From Plantago elongata (Eukaryota > Streptophyta > Magnoliopsida > Lamiales > Plantaginaceae): a stretch of DNA of 48,776 nucleotides. This document shows positions 31,767 through 42,768 of this stretch, piece after piece. The stretch is taken from assembly GCA_036897095.1 (NCBI GenBank), contig JAYMSP010000517.1, forward strand, positions 1 to 48,776. The letters are read 5' to 3'. Both the position numbers and the translations under genes were made by a program. How positions within the stretch are numbered: the stretch's first letter is position 1; every line of letters begins with the position of its first letter. The notes under the pieces were generated by a model. The model had not been told where the DNA came from. It did not search any database and saw nothing but the letters and a program-made list of their open reading frames with translations.

Positions 31767-34158
31767 CTTTATTCATCCAATCTACACTTTCCAAATTATT
31801 CTAATTATCTATTAATTTAGTCTTAAAATTTGTGCCCATCCATGAGAAGTTGAGTCTGAGTCGGAGGGAGTATTTAATAGGCAATATATGTAGTTCAAAA
31901 TCAAAAGCATACGAGCAAATACGTTTCGGAGATGAAAGTATGCGTATATGTTCATCGCATAGACGTATGCGTGCTATATAGTCTACCACTCATGTCAAAC
32001 TATCTCCATCCATCAGTTCCTGTTGTGGGAATGTATGCAGAGCTGAGTGATTGCGATGCACTAGTTGCTTCATTCCTCCTATTTCACACACACATACACA
32101 TATGATTTATAGGTCTGTGTGCCCCTGGTTCACCCTCTCACAGTTATATTAATCTTGTTTTCCTACGCTTTTCACAAGGCATAAATTGTCCCGGGCATTC
32201 TAACGGTTAGACACACCTTAACATTAAATATTAGGAAGAACCATATCTCCAACCACCAATCCCAAGTGCTAGACATTATCCATTAATATGCCCCTAACCG
32301 TTAGATGGCCTGATACTCTAACACAAGTACTTCTCTTATTATAAATTTATAACTGTTACAGTTCATTTTCTTTTTGACTATCTATGTATGACTCTATATA
32401 TTTATGGTCTGTGCTCCTTCCTGTTCTCATAGTTCTTTACTTCTGTTGATCTTATCTTTGTGATTTTTATAATTGTACAATAGCTTGTTGCTATAAAATT
32501 TATAACTGATTTTTTCACTTGATTTTCCTACTTGATGTGCATGATATAACCATTCTTGCATCTTCAAAGAAGTTGACAATTCCTATTGTGCATATTTAAT
32601 TAGTTAAGCAATATAGTTATTTACCCATCACATGCAATGGTAAATTAATCTGTTTCAAGCTTTGTTGGAGCAAGACAATATTTACAGAACACTATTGACA
32701 TAATGTAAGAAGTCAGTATCATCGACTCTTTCTCTGTAGATATTACTATATCTTTCTTACAGCAGGCAAGATACCCTTATCTGTTCTCACTATTGTAACA
32801 CCTCTGTGAGATGCTATATTTTAAGCTGAGCTGAGAGGAGTACTCTTTTTTTTTCTGAAGGCTTGAGACAGAGGAAGAAAAGAATCTGAAAGAAGAAATT
32901 GGAAATCTGAAGAAGGAATTGCTGGAAAAATCAGGTGAAGAGAAAATCGGTATCGGAGAACTTATTCAAAAAATGGAACAAGAACTGGAACTACTAGTCC
33001 GTGAATTGGATGACAAGGTTCGTTACAGTCAGAAGACCTATGAGAGGCCAGGTTCTGGAAGTGGCAGGACTGTTGAGAGACCTCCATCTAGGCCTGGATC
33101 AATTGATGGGTCTAGGCCTGGTTTCCAGGATCGTCCTCCTTCTAGGCCTGGATCGTATGAGGAATCTAGGATTGGTCCTAATGATCGACCTCGATCTGGT
33201 CCTGGATTGTATGGGGAACCGAGAGTTGGATATCCTGAGAGACCTCGTTCTCGACCTGGAGCATATGAAGACCCTCGGCCTAATTATAATGACAGACCAC
33301 GTTCCAGGCCTGGAGCCTATGAAGAGTCGAGAGGTGGCTATCCTTATCAATCCTCTCCTATGCCTGGAGGATATCAGGACCAGAGGGCTGCAGACTATGG
33401 TGAAAGGACTCGTTCTCATGGCACTGGGAATTCATGGACAAGGCCAGGTGACGATAGAAGAGGGATTCAGGGTGGTGGTGGTGGAAGAGGATTTTTCGGA
33501 AGCAGAGATACGGACAGGTATTCCTCCATTCAATTACCCCATTTAAAGTCATCTTGTAGGGAATAACACTGCATCTGTCTAGCCTTCTTTTTTTTTCAAA
33601 CCAAAAGTTTTGAAATTACTCATTGACCCTCAACTTGTGTTTTCCTTACACTTCAGCAATTTATTTCATGATCTTGTCAAATATCTCTCTTTATTTCTTT
33701 TTATCTTTGTAATTGTTTTGTTGGGAGGCATGGAAGGGTAAGTTGAGGGGTGTGCCGAGTGGAATTAAGTAACTTGTGCAAGTCTGGGATGGACCAGGCA
33801 AAGTCTAAAGTACCATCACTGTAAAATCTTGGGGATTTTTACATTTTAAAGTGTAGGCATGTAAAGTCTCAAAGGTGAGGGACCAAATTCCTACTATTCC
33901 TTTCTTATGCAAACGGTGCAACTTTAGATGGCAAAATGGACCTATTGAAAGTTGAAACCCTTTAGTCCTCTCTTTTTGAGAATCCTGAAATTGATGAGTG
34001 GTTTCTCCAAATATTAGTGTTGCCCAGGTTAAATTCATGAAATTAAATAGGGATGCTTTTCTGTAAAAAGTACCATCAGTAGTCTAAATATGTTTAACAA
34101 ATGACATCTTTGATTGTTTCATTTCATCTAATTTGGCAGGTCGGCCTCAAGGTGGTGA
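29053..34158 (+). CDS. EIF4B: Eukaryotic translation initiation factor 4B (plant eIF4B)
   Basis: Three exons, 29053-30167, 32861-33517 and 34140-34158, join in frame to 596 aa. The last exon gives only RSASRW and the stop. eIF4B helps the eIF4A helicase unwind mRNA leaders during initiation in the cytosol. The N-terminus begins MSTKSPWGNNIGNWAAEAER and continues with PSIKDS, QKKKTKMTLQQF and GLTPEEMLRLPTGP, all plant eIF4B hallmarks. A Gly-rich middle follows. Two copies of an NPFGxAxPRE ... EKGLDWKK box lie near the end of exon 1. Exon 2 opens with a Glu/Lys-rich coiled coil (LETEEEKNLKEEIGNLKKEL), then several units of about 18 residues with RPRSRPGAYEE-type cores, then an RGG-like end. The ATG at 29053 was preferred to earlier in-frame non-ATG codons. 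Intron 1 is 2.69 kb and holds a MITE. Confidence 0.95.
31678..31870. mobile_element. Stowaway-like MITE in intron 1 of eIF4B
   Basis: The element starts CTCCCACCGTCCC and ends GAGTCGGAGGGAG, imperfect inverted ends typical of Stowaway (Tc1/mariner) MITEs. It is flanked by TA on both sides (31676-31677 and 31871-31872), the expected target duplication. It is about 190 bp long and includes the CT microsatellite. Confidence 0.85.
31729..31763. repeat. (CT)n microsatellite
   Basis: An uninterrupted run of about 17 CT units lies inside the Stowaway-like MITE in eIF4B intron 1. It is likely polymorphic. Confidence 0.95.
33075..33355 (+). repeat. Coding tandem repeat in eIF4B exon 2
   Basis: About five diverged units of roughly 54 bases encode 18-residue blocks, such as DRPPSRPGSYEESRIGPN and RPRSRPGAYEESRGGYPY. 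The repeat is strong enough that the opposite strand also stays open over much of it (33099-33419); that frame is a shadow. Confidence 0.85.
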
Positions 34159-34986
34159 ATTGCTTTGGATTGTGGATTCTTGGGAGACATCTCGTGCTTT
34201 CTTCTTCCCCTGACTACTTAGAAGACAAATAATATACTGGCACCTCCAACTGTTATGTTCTCATGATTTTGGTGTGGAATGTTAGCTAGAATTATTGAAT
34301 GCCGGCATAAACAATGGAATGCCTTATTGTTGCATTTTGATGATTTGTAAAAATTGGCAGTACTCGTACGGCTGTTTCGGAGTTAGGATCAGTTCTCTAA
34401 TTGTTCATAGAGACTCTTCTGTTGTTTATGCACAGGCAGCTTAAGTCCTGTTTTGTCCTCTATTTGTCTTAAAATTTTAATTAGTAGGGTAACCTGGGAT
34501 ACCTCTTGTATTACTTTTCTCAAGACTTGCTGTGTGAAGATCCAAGATTGTTCTGTTTGATCTGCCAAGACATTTGTTCCTCTGTAAATTGATTCATTGT
34601 TTCGTAAAGACCTAACCTCGTAAATTAGTGTTCTGCCATACCATGGATTTAACTTTTACTTCTATTTTACGTACTTCTCTTCTGTGATTGGAACCAAGCA
34701 ATCCACTGTTGTTTCAAGTAGCATTAATTTGCAAATTAAGAAATCATGAACCTCGGAATGTCAATTTGCACTTGGAGCTTTGACAGAGGGACTGAAATTT
34801 GAATAGAGCATGCCAAAGCGAGAAGTTTGTTTACTTTATAATCGTGCAGAATCTTAGCACGGATCACTGGACAAAAGAAAATACACCACAAACTGTCGTT
34901 TTCCTGCGCCAAATGGTCCATAAAGAAAATCCATTTTAATTACTAGCCATTTTTCAATGAAAGTTTGACTTCAGATTATCATATTC
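34159..34986. other. Spacer between eIF4B and the GDSL gene
   Basis: This stretch holds the presumed 3' untranslated region of eIF4B and the promoter of the GDSL gene. Nothing else is recognised. Confidence 0.6.
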
Positions 34987-36517
34987 ATGGAGTTTCGCCA
35001 TTTCAGGCTGCTAATCATTGTCATAGTGGAGATAGCATGCCTGCCAGCTTCAGTGACTAGCTTGAGCAAGTGTAACTTTCCAGCCATTTTCAACTTTGGC
35101 GATTCGAATTCGGATACCGGTGGGCTCTCCGCTGCATTCGGCCAAGCTCCACCGCCCCATGGAGAAACCTTCTTTCATGCCCCGGCTGGAAGATATTCCG
35201 ATGGCCGCCTCCTCATTGATTTCATAGGTATCTTTTCGTCTTGAGCTGAGCTGAGCTTAGTCGATTTGCTAAGTACATAAAGTTCAAATGCATCATTATG
35301 ATTTGTGAGCTTATAACTGACTTCTTCTTGTCAGCTGAAAGTTTGGGACTGCCTTATATCAGTGCATTTCTTGATTCAATTGGTACTAACTTCAGCCATG
35401 GAGCTAATTTCGCTACGGCCGGATCGACCATTAGGCCTCAGAATACAACCATCTCACAGAGTGGGTACAGCCCAATTTCACTTAATGTGCAAGCTGTTCA
35501 GTATTCGGATTTTTACAGAAGATCACAAATTATCAGGGAGCAAGGTAACTTGATTGGACTGTAGAAGTATGTTATGGTTCTTTTCAGGTATTTCAGAATT
35601 TTAAACTTTCTGCAGAGAGGTTCTTCAAGAAATTGTTACCAGAAGAGAGCTGTTTCTCTCGTGCATTATACACATTTGACATAGGCCAGAATGATCTCAC
35701 TGCTGGCTACAAGCTCAACTTGACCTTTGAGCAAGTTAAGGCTTATGTTCCTGATTTATTAGAGCAATTTTCCAATGTCATTAAGGTGAGAAGACAAAAC
35801 TGGCCCTTTAAACTAACATTTTGTAGTATTTATGAAAGTGTGAAGTGTGAACTAATAATTTTTCAAAACAGCAAGTGTATACTGAAGGGGGCAGATCATT
35901 TTGGATACACAACACAGGACCAGTAGGTTGTTTGCCATACATTATGGACCGGTTTTTTGTCCCTCCATCACAGATTGATAAGCATGGTTGTTCGACTCCA
36001 TATAATGATGTGGCACAGTACTTTAATCTTAGACTGAAAGAAACTGTTTTAGAGCTCAGAAAGCAGCTTCCTTTAGCTGCAATCACATATGTGGATGTTT
36101 ACTCTGCAAAATACTCCCTCGTCAGTCAAGCAAAGGAACTTGGTAAGTTCCTCCTTTTCTTTGTCTGCTGTCAACTTCTCTTGTAGGAATGTTTTTCATG
36201 TTACTCAAGTTATTTCTTGTGAAATGGTTGGTGGAATGACAGGATTTGGAAATCCATTTTTAGCTTGTTGTGGTCATGGAGGGAAATACAACTATAACAG
36301 GTTCGATAAATGTGGGAGCAAGATAAATATCAATGGAACGGAGACTGTACTTGCCAAATCTTGCAAGGATCCTTCCGTTCGGATAAGTTGGGATGGAACT
36401 CACTTCACTGAGACAGCAAATAAGTGGATCTTTAATCAGATTGTTGGAGGTTCATTTTCGGATCCTCCGGTTGCTCTGAAGTTTGCTTGTAATAGAAGTA
36501 AGGTTATGATTCATTAG
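34987..36517 (+). CDS. GDSL esterase/lipase, secreted
   Basis: Five exons, 34987-35227, 35335-35544, 35616-35785, 35872-36142 and 36243-36517, join in frame to 388 aa, the usual length and exon number for plant GDSL lipases. These enzymes hydrolyse acyl or acetyl esters in the cell wall or on surface lipids. A hydrophobic signal peptide (about 7-25) precedes block [14 protein letters not shown], with the nucleophile Ser at about 40. Block II has the oxyanion Gly in HGANFATAG (about 103), block III is GQND (about 174-177), and block V is SWDGTHF with the Asp at about 348 and His at about 351. The catalytic set is complete. The sequence resembles the At3g26430 group, some of which are annotated as alpha-fucosidase-like for historical reasons; GDSL chemistry is more likely. 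Confidence 0.95.
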
Positions 36518-36958
36518 ATCATCTGGATTTTACTCATTCATGTTCTTTGAAAAGTTCCAATACATGCAGTCACATGATAACCAGTACTCAGAACATGTAA
36601 CTGTGACTCAATAAACCAGGTAATATTCAACCACTAAGGTTGTACTAAAAATTTTATTTATCTACCAGGTCAAGAATAAAAATAATATCTGTCAGCATCT
36701 TCACTGTTTCCATTTTCTGTCAGCATCTTCAGCTGCTCATTGTCTAAATTGTACCATAACATTGTGAATCTCACTACTGAGTTTGAAACAAAGATTGGCA
36801 TTGATTGAGACTTCGATCCATAAATATGTCCTGCATTTTACACATTTGGCAAAACATTGCCTCCAATATTGTACATGGCTGATACTTTACAGATTCAGCA
36901 AAACATCCACAGAATTTGGATGCTTGTTAAGCTTTTTATTGTCAGAAACATCGACGAA
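36518..36958. other. Convergent spacer between GDSL lipase and PP2C
   Basis: The GDSL and PP2C genes converge here. The spacer holds both presumed 3' untranslated regions. A CTGTCAGCATCTTCA word occurs twice close together (about 36690 and 36718); nothing else is seen. Confidence 0.6.
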
Positions 36959-39016
36959 TTAGCCCCTAAAACAATTTAAATCAACTATCATAACAGTAAT
37001 GTCATCCAAACTACCCCGAGTTACAGCAAGATCGGCTAGCTCCTTGCAAGCAGCTAAAAGGGGGCTGCAACCATGTTTCTCAGCAACTTCCTCGTTCTCA
37101 TTATTTGAGAAATGACTCTTGATCTTCATTTGTTTCGCCATTGAGATTCTTCGACACTTGGATGGCGGACTTCCATTTTCTTGATAGAATTCTTCTTCAG
37201 TTTTTTCCTGCTGGACATTGGACATGTTGTGGCTTGTAGAGTGAATTATCCTCCTCGGTTTTCGTACAGAAATCCGAGGTGACTTTGAAATTGGACTCGC
37301 GTTTGCACAGGGATAAGTATTGCAATTCTTTCCAGGAGACTTAGCAAGTTGTTTTGTGCCTCCTGAACATGACCTCACCACAATGTCCACTGCATCTTGA
37401 TTGCTAACCTGCAATTGCTCAATCACCAAAAGTAGGCAAGGTCACTTCCGTGAAATTTCAGAAACCACACTCGCTAATTTTGCATTTATGTTGCAGATAA
37501 ACAAGTAATTTAGGTGACAAAATCCAGGAATATAGATGTAAATTTCCCCAAAAGTTGGGTAGTATATTTCATTCAAACAAACGTTTATTTAAAGAGCACA
37601 CTTTTGACTGAACAAATTCCATTCAAAGCTAATCCTAAACAAGAGCTCACTTTATTTACAGAATCATTCTCAACCAGTCTCACTAACTATCAATCAACAG
37701 GATAAACACTAGAATCAATTCTGAGAATAAATCATACCTCATCCCAAAGACCGTCAGATGCTAAGATGAGGTATTCCATATCTGGACCCAAAGGTACAAC
37801 GTTCGTATCAGGCTGTGATATCACCCAATTCTTCAAATGTGCATCTCCTATGCTTCTGGAAACTGCGAGCGATCCATGAACTCTCCACGTTCCACGGTGA
37901 AACTCCACATATCCACCCTGTACCAGAAAATTTCCAGAATAACTGAGATGAGCATTGTCTCAATTAAGTAGTGCCTATAATTAAGCTCAACATTTTATTT
38001 GAAATAGTATTACTTTATCCTCTATCCTTCTTCGTTCATCCTCACGTGTTGGCGTATGATCGGATGTTAGAGCTTCTGCCATCCCATTTCTACAAAGAAC
38101 CGCTCTGCAGTCTCCCAAGTTCGAAACAACCAACTGATTTCCGTCGAGCAAAGCAGTGACACAGCAAGCACCACTACCCAAGCCCTGCAATTTCATCACT
38201 CATTAGATAAACTTCAATGGGCGCGCCTTCCTGTAGTCAAGAAACTAAATGTCTACATACACAACAATAAGGTAAATGGCAGCTTTCATACTCAAGTATC
38301 TTGTCATACATCTACCATTAAGACACAAAGAACCAATCCCAACTCTAAAAAGCTACACATTTCTACTCAATTGGATTGCATCCAATATAACCCAACTAAA
38401 CTAAACTGCACAATCCAGAAAGATTAAAACAGCAAGTCACCTGTTTCAAGAAATCTTCATCTGTTTTCAAATACCCATCTCTAAGAGCTTCTCCTTTATC
38501 TTTACCCTCAGATAAATTCTCCAACATTTCACTTATATTCAGATGCAAATTCTCCGCCACAAATTCAGCAGCTTTGCTTCCTCCATGCCCATCATACACT
38601 CCAAAAAACTTCTACACATCCAAAACAACAACACTACCATCAGAATCCTTCCATGAAATTCAACAAATTCAAAAATTCAAGAAAATTAAAGACTCAATTT
38701 TTCTCACTACCTTATCACCATTTGAAGAAGAGTAAACCTTATGAGCATCTTCCATGAACTTTTTCTTCCCCTTGACTGAAAACACCCCAACCCCAGATTC
38801 AGCAAAAGACACAGAACCATCGCCCTGTTTCTTCTCAGCAGCAACACACCCCTTCAAGATATCCGTAGAAATCTCACGCAAGACATTAGGGATCTGAATC
38901 TTGGGCGGTCTCTTTCTCTTCATAGAACAAGAAACCAACCCATTTTCAAGTTGGGAAAAATTCATGCTTTTTCTTGGCACTACTATTTCACTGTGAACTG
39001 GACCATCAGTAGCCAT
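36959..39016 (-). CDS. Protein phosphatase 2C with a MAPK-docking-like motif
   Basis: Five exons on the minus strand, 39016-38711, 38611-38441, 38184-38014, 37917-37738 and 37408-36959, join in frame to 425 aa. It is a metal-dependent Ser/Thr phosphatase. Motifs are [12 protein letters not shown] (about 84-95), [10 protein letters not shown] (about 107-116), [10 protein letters not shown] (about 180-189), [24 protein letters not shown] (about 269-276) and the final [14 protein letters not shown] (Asp pair about 411-412). The metal-binding aspartates are present. Near the N-terminus [11 protein letters not shown] (about 33-43) fits the kinase interaction motif of clade B AP2C phosphatases, which switch off MAP kinases. 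About 90 basic, Ser/Pro-rich residues are inserted between the DGLWDE helix and the last strand, where most PP2Cs have a short link. The protein is probably nuclear or cytosolic. Confidence 0.93.
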
Positions 39017-39886
39017 ATCCCCTTTTTGTTGGAACCCAACAGATCAAGAAACTGATAGAATGGGGTTGAAAAGAGGCGAAAAAAGAGAGCTTTAACGGCT
39101 ACAAGATGAGGGTTTTGTGTGAAAGTGACAAATTCATGGCAGTTAGGTTTTGATTTGATGGGGTCAAAGATTTGTAGATTTTGAAACTTTGAATATTGGT
39201 TCCCGGGCCGTTGGGAATTTGGGAATGAGCCAATCTGTATTCAACTCCGTCCCGGCTCATATTCCCGGGTCGAACACAAATATTAATAGAAAATGTGATA
39301 AATTATGAGAGATGATAATAAAATAAGTAATAAAATAAATAAAGTAGAACTAGAATAAAAAGTGTACTGTAAAATATGAGATGTATGAATTAGAAGAAAT
39401 ATTTTTTATTTTAAGTATGAGAATATAAAGTTGAAACGAATTAAAATGATTATGAAAAGGGGAAGTGGAAACGGGATTATTTGATTTGGTGTGTGACAAC
39501 TACAACTAACTAATTGCAAGAGTCAAAGGCTTTGAATAGTCACAAATTTGGTTCCTATGAAAGAGGCTTTAAACGCCTGCAATGAGCTGCTTGTGTTTTT
39601 TACAGTGGAAAAGGCAAGTTTTTAAAGTGCTCGTGGTGGTACTATTTGTACCGGTAAGATTTAAGAATAATTGATACACTTGTTATGGATCTCAGTCAAG
39701 ATCATAGGTCAAGGTTGTGGTAACTTTCCAGATCTGCTATCATTTTTATATGGGTGTAACTTCACTAGCACTACTAGCATGTATTTGAAAATGATTATGA
39801 TTATTCAAAATTGTTTTTGGGAAAAACTGTAGATCATTATTGACTATACAAAAGTAGGGCTCTTTTCGGTCAAATAGGCATTTGTC
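39017..39886. other. PP2C promoter flank and AT-rich spacer
   Basis: The first few hundred bases are the presumed PP2C promoter and leader. The remainder is AT-rich with no coding signal. Confidence 0.5.
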
Positions 39887-40287
39887 TTGTCTAATAACAG
39901 ATAAATTAAAAAAATTATTATTTCATTAGATTTAAAATGTTAAAATAAAAAATAAGTAATTTTAAAAAAGTATTATTTTATTTTCTAAAATATTTTAAAA
40001 TATAAATTTAAATTCTTTATCAATATTTATATTTTTTGAAGTTACATATTTATATAATAATAATAGGGCGATCACATTACCGCTTTGGTGACGCATCATC
40101 GCCCTTACACTTTATGAATATTTAAATTAAAAAATATAAATATTAATTAAAAAAAATTAATTTGTCTAATAAAATATTTTTAAAAATAAAATTATATTTT
40201 TTAGAATTACTTTTTTTTTATTTTAGCATTTTAATATCTAATAAAATAAATATATTAATTTTTTAATTTTTATTTATTATTAGACAG
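39887..40287. mobile_element. Foldback-type element with arms of about 100 bases
   Basis: The left arm (39887 to about 39980) and right arm (about 40190-40287) are close reverse complements over nearly their whole length. They begin TTGTCTAATAA and end TTATTAGACAG, and share inner words such as TTTCATTAGAT-like and TAAAATGTTAAAATAAAAA-like stretches. The centre is a GC-richer segment with a perfect 7-base stem (GGGCGAT at 40066-40072, ATCGCCC at 40098-40104). The whole 400 bases could fold on itself. There is no coding capacity. Target-site duplication was not identified. Confidence 0.75.
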
Positions 40288-40520
40288 GTTGAAGTTCTGT
40301 TTAACTGTAGAAAAGTTCAACAAATAATTTAAGAAAGTTGAATAATGAATCAACAACAAAAGGGAATAGTTTAGTTTTAATTGTTTGAATGTCAATTTTA
40401 ATTCTGTGGTTTAATTGTTGTTTGGCTAATGAATTAATAATGATATATGATGAGTGGAATGCTAATTCAGCAATTGTTTCCATAGTGCCGCTTTATGTAA
40501 GTTGATGTTATTAAATGATA

Positions 40521-40752
40521 CTTCCTTCGTTTTATTAAGAGTTAAAAGAAAATTTCATTTTAAATGTTTCATCAAAATAAAATAATTCTCTATTTATAAG
40601 AATAATTCCTCATAATACAATTTATTTTTAACCACATATTATTAGATCCACATATACTTTTTCATCTCAAACTCATTCTTAACCATATACTACATAATTT
40701 TTTAAAAATGATACAAAACCAAATTATTTCATTATTAACGAGACGGAAGGAG
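40521..40752. mobile_element. Stowaway-like MITE
   Basis: The ends CTTCCTTCGTTTTATTAA and TTAACGAGACGGAAGGAG are imperfect inverted repeats, with TA on both sides (40519-40520 and 40753-40754). Length and composition fit a Stowaway MITE. Confidence 0.8.
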
Positions 40753-40786
40753 TATGTAAGTATATATGCAATAAATGAGAGTCACA

Positions 40787-42660
40787 TTAAGACCGCCCAC
40801 CGTGGACAGTCGTAGAGCAGCTGTAGCTGCTCCATAACTCGATCGGTGGTAAGAGTTACGTTTTGGGGCTAGCACCCACAGTGGGCCAGCCCCAAAATGG
40901 CTAGTATACTAGCCGTTTGACTGGGACATGAGTCCACATTTTTTTTATTTTTTTTAAATGATTTGTTTAATAATTAAAAAAAAATTCAAACGGTTATATT
41001 TTTTCGGGATCTATAGATAGAGAACCATTTTAACTTCATTCTTCACGCCTCTAAACACGCTTTCTTTCTCTTTATTAAACTCAAAACATTCTTTTAATCA
41101 TTACCAAAAACTAAAATGATCCGAACTTGGCTGCTTGGTTGGCGGACAAAGATCCGGCTGAAATCGAGCAAATGTTCAGCTTATGGGCTACCATAGTTCA
41201 GAATCATCCACCAATCCAAATAACAATCCAAATGAACCATACAATCCATTCAACTCCCAAGATGTATTCCGTTCGGAAGGTTATGAGGGATTGCAACAAA
41301 TTCTCCTGGAGACACAACGTCCACTGGTGCAGCTACCAGTTCGAGCAAAGGGGAAGATGGTCGCATCGAAAGGCAAAGGGAAAGCAAAGGTCGGGTCACT
41401 AAAGGGAAAAGGGAAAGAAAGTCCCCGAGGAGGCAGAGGAAGGCGAAGTCCATGACGCTGGTCCATGGGAGTTCTCAGTTGTAGAGGACCTAGCTCGCTT
41501 TAATCAACATGTTCATGGTGGTTAGTGAGGATCCATGCGTATATACGAACATCAAGTACACTACGATCTTCACTAAGCACGTACTAAATATGTGGAAGGA
41601 GGCAAGGAAGGACTCGACTTCTGAACTCAAACCACAAACTAGAGCTCTCTTCGTGACCGCTAAAATCGCATCAAGCCTTGTGTTAATCAATGGATGAGTG
41701 CTTAATTACAATGAGGTTGTACGAGTCCAAGGAGTTCGAAGTGGTACTAACGAAGACGATGTCACTGAGTGCGCCAAACGCATCTACTAGATGACTCATA
41801 AACAAAATAAAGATTTCGAACTTTTCCACTGTTGGCATTGCCATGAAAGATTATCCACAGTGGCAAATGAAGATGAACTACAACGGTCCATCTGGGGATA
41901 ATGTTCAAGGTTTTAAACTCCATGCATGATGCAAAAGGCGACGACACTGACGGAAGCTCGGGGAAGAAAATGCGCATGAGTAAAAGTAGTGAGGACTTCA
42001 TGGAACGTCCCATGGGTGGGGATAAGGCGAAGGCCCTGAGGAAAAGTAGTATTTCATCAAACTCCTCCGATAGTGATTTAGCTGACTTCAAGAACGATTT
42101 TGCTCTACATCGGGGTCTGGAGGCACAGAGGATTGAGATTGAGCAGAGAAGGTTGACGTTCTTGGAAAGAAAAGAGGAGAAACGACAATCGGAGGTAGCG
42201 GCAACTAACCAGACCATTGCCGACTTGGCTCACACTCAAAGGCTGTATATGTATCTCCAATTATTCAGTATCGACCCAACTTAGATGACGCTGGGCCAAA
42301 TGAAGGTGTACAAGGTGTTGGACCGAGAGTTCGGGTATGACTCTTGAAGGATTAGAATCAAATGGTGTTTTATGTTTGTGTTTGTCCGTTCTAGATTCAA
42401 ATTCCGTACTAGTTTGTTGTTTTAACTTTTAATTTTCAGAAGTTGTATTAGTTGCACTATTTCCTTATCAATTCAATAAAAACACTATTTTAGAAAAATA
42501 TAATCGTTATTCGTATCAATATTAATTAAATTTTAAATTATTAAAAATAAAAAGAAAAAATTAAGAAAAAAGCTGACGATCAAATTTAATCAATTGCTAT
42601 TGTATGTTGTTCGGTCGTGGCAGCATGACCACGGCTCCTCCACGCTTCACAACAGTGGTA
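40787..42660 (+). mobile_element. Decayed PIF/Harbinger-like element carrying an ORF1 relic
   Basis: A GC-richer head (GACCGCCCACCGTGGACAG at about 40787, then a CCCACAGTGGGCCAGCCCC patch near 40880) is followed by an AT-rich leader and by a coding relic. Candidate inverted ends are weak: the head resembles the reverse complement of the sequence ending near 42660 (ACAGTGGTACGGTC) at perhaps two thirds of positions. No DDE transposase frame is present, so only the accessory half of the element survives. Confidence 0.6.
41116..42284 (+). pseudogene. PIF/Harbinger ORF1 relic (NAM-associated / GST-T3-like protein)
   Basis: Frame fragments in order match the plant ORF1 family: AAWLADKDPAEIEQMF (from 41127), NNPNEPYNPFNSQDVF (about 41226), RSGTNEDDVTECAKRIY (about 41738), MTHKQNKDFELFHC (about 41791), and a C-terminal part 41901-42284 that is Lys/Glu-rich and helical, like the NAM-associated domain. 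At least four frame changes separate them. The start itself seems broken: ATGATCCGAAC is one base short of the family-like ATG GAT CCG AAC. No working protein is expected. Confidence 0.75.
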
Positions 42661-42680
42661 CGGTCAGGCACGGACACACA

Positions 42681-42768
42681 TTATATCGAGGGACCGCAGT
42701 CGCTACCCCTCGATTTTGGACATGAAATGCTGATATATTTATATCGAGGGACCGCAGTCGCTACCCCT
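42681..42768. repeat. Perfect 30-base direct repeat, period 58
   Basis: The word containing TATCGAGGGACCGCAGTCG at 42681-42710 recurs without change at 42739-42768. The bases after each copy differ (CGATTTTGG and TCCAAAATT, the latter its near reverse complement). It lies just outside the PIF-like relic. Confidence 0.9.

Noticed and set aside
33099..33419. Arg/Ser-rich 106-codon minus-strand frame
   Set aside because: It is kept open by the 54-base repeats of eIF4B exon 2.
33001..33546. 181-codon plus-strand frame overlapping eIF4B exon 2
   Set aside because: It is an off-frame reading of the coding tandem repeat and has no family resemblance.
41762..42217. 151-codon minus-strand frame
   Set aside because: It lies opposite the ORF1 relic, whose plus-strand fragments match the Harbinger family.
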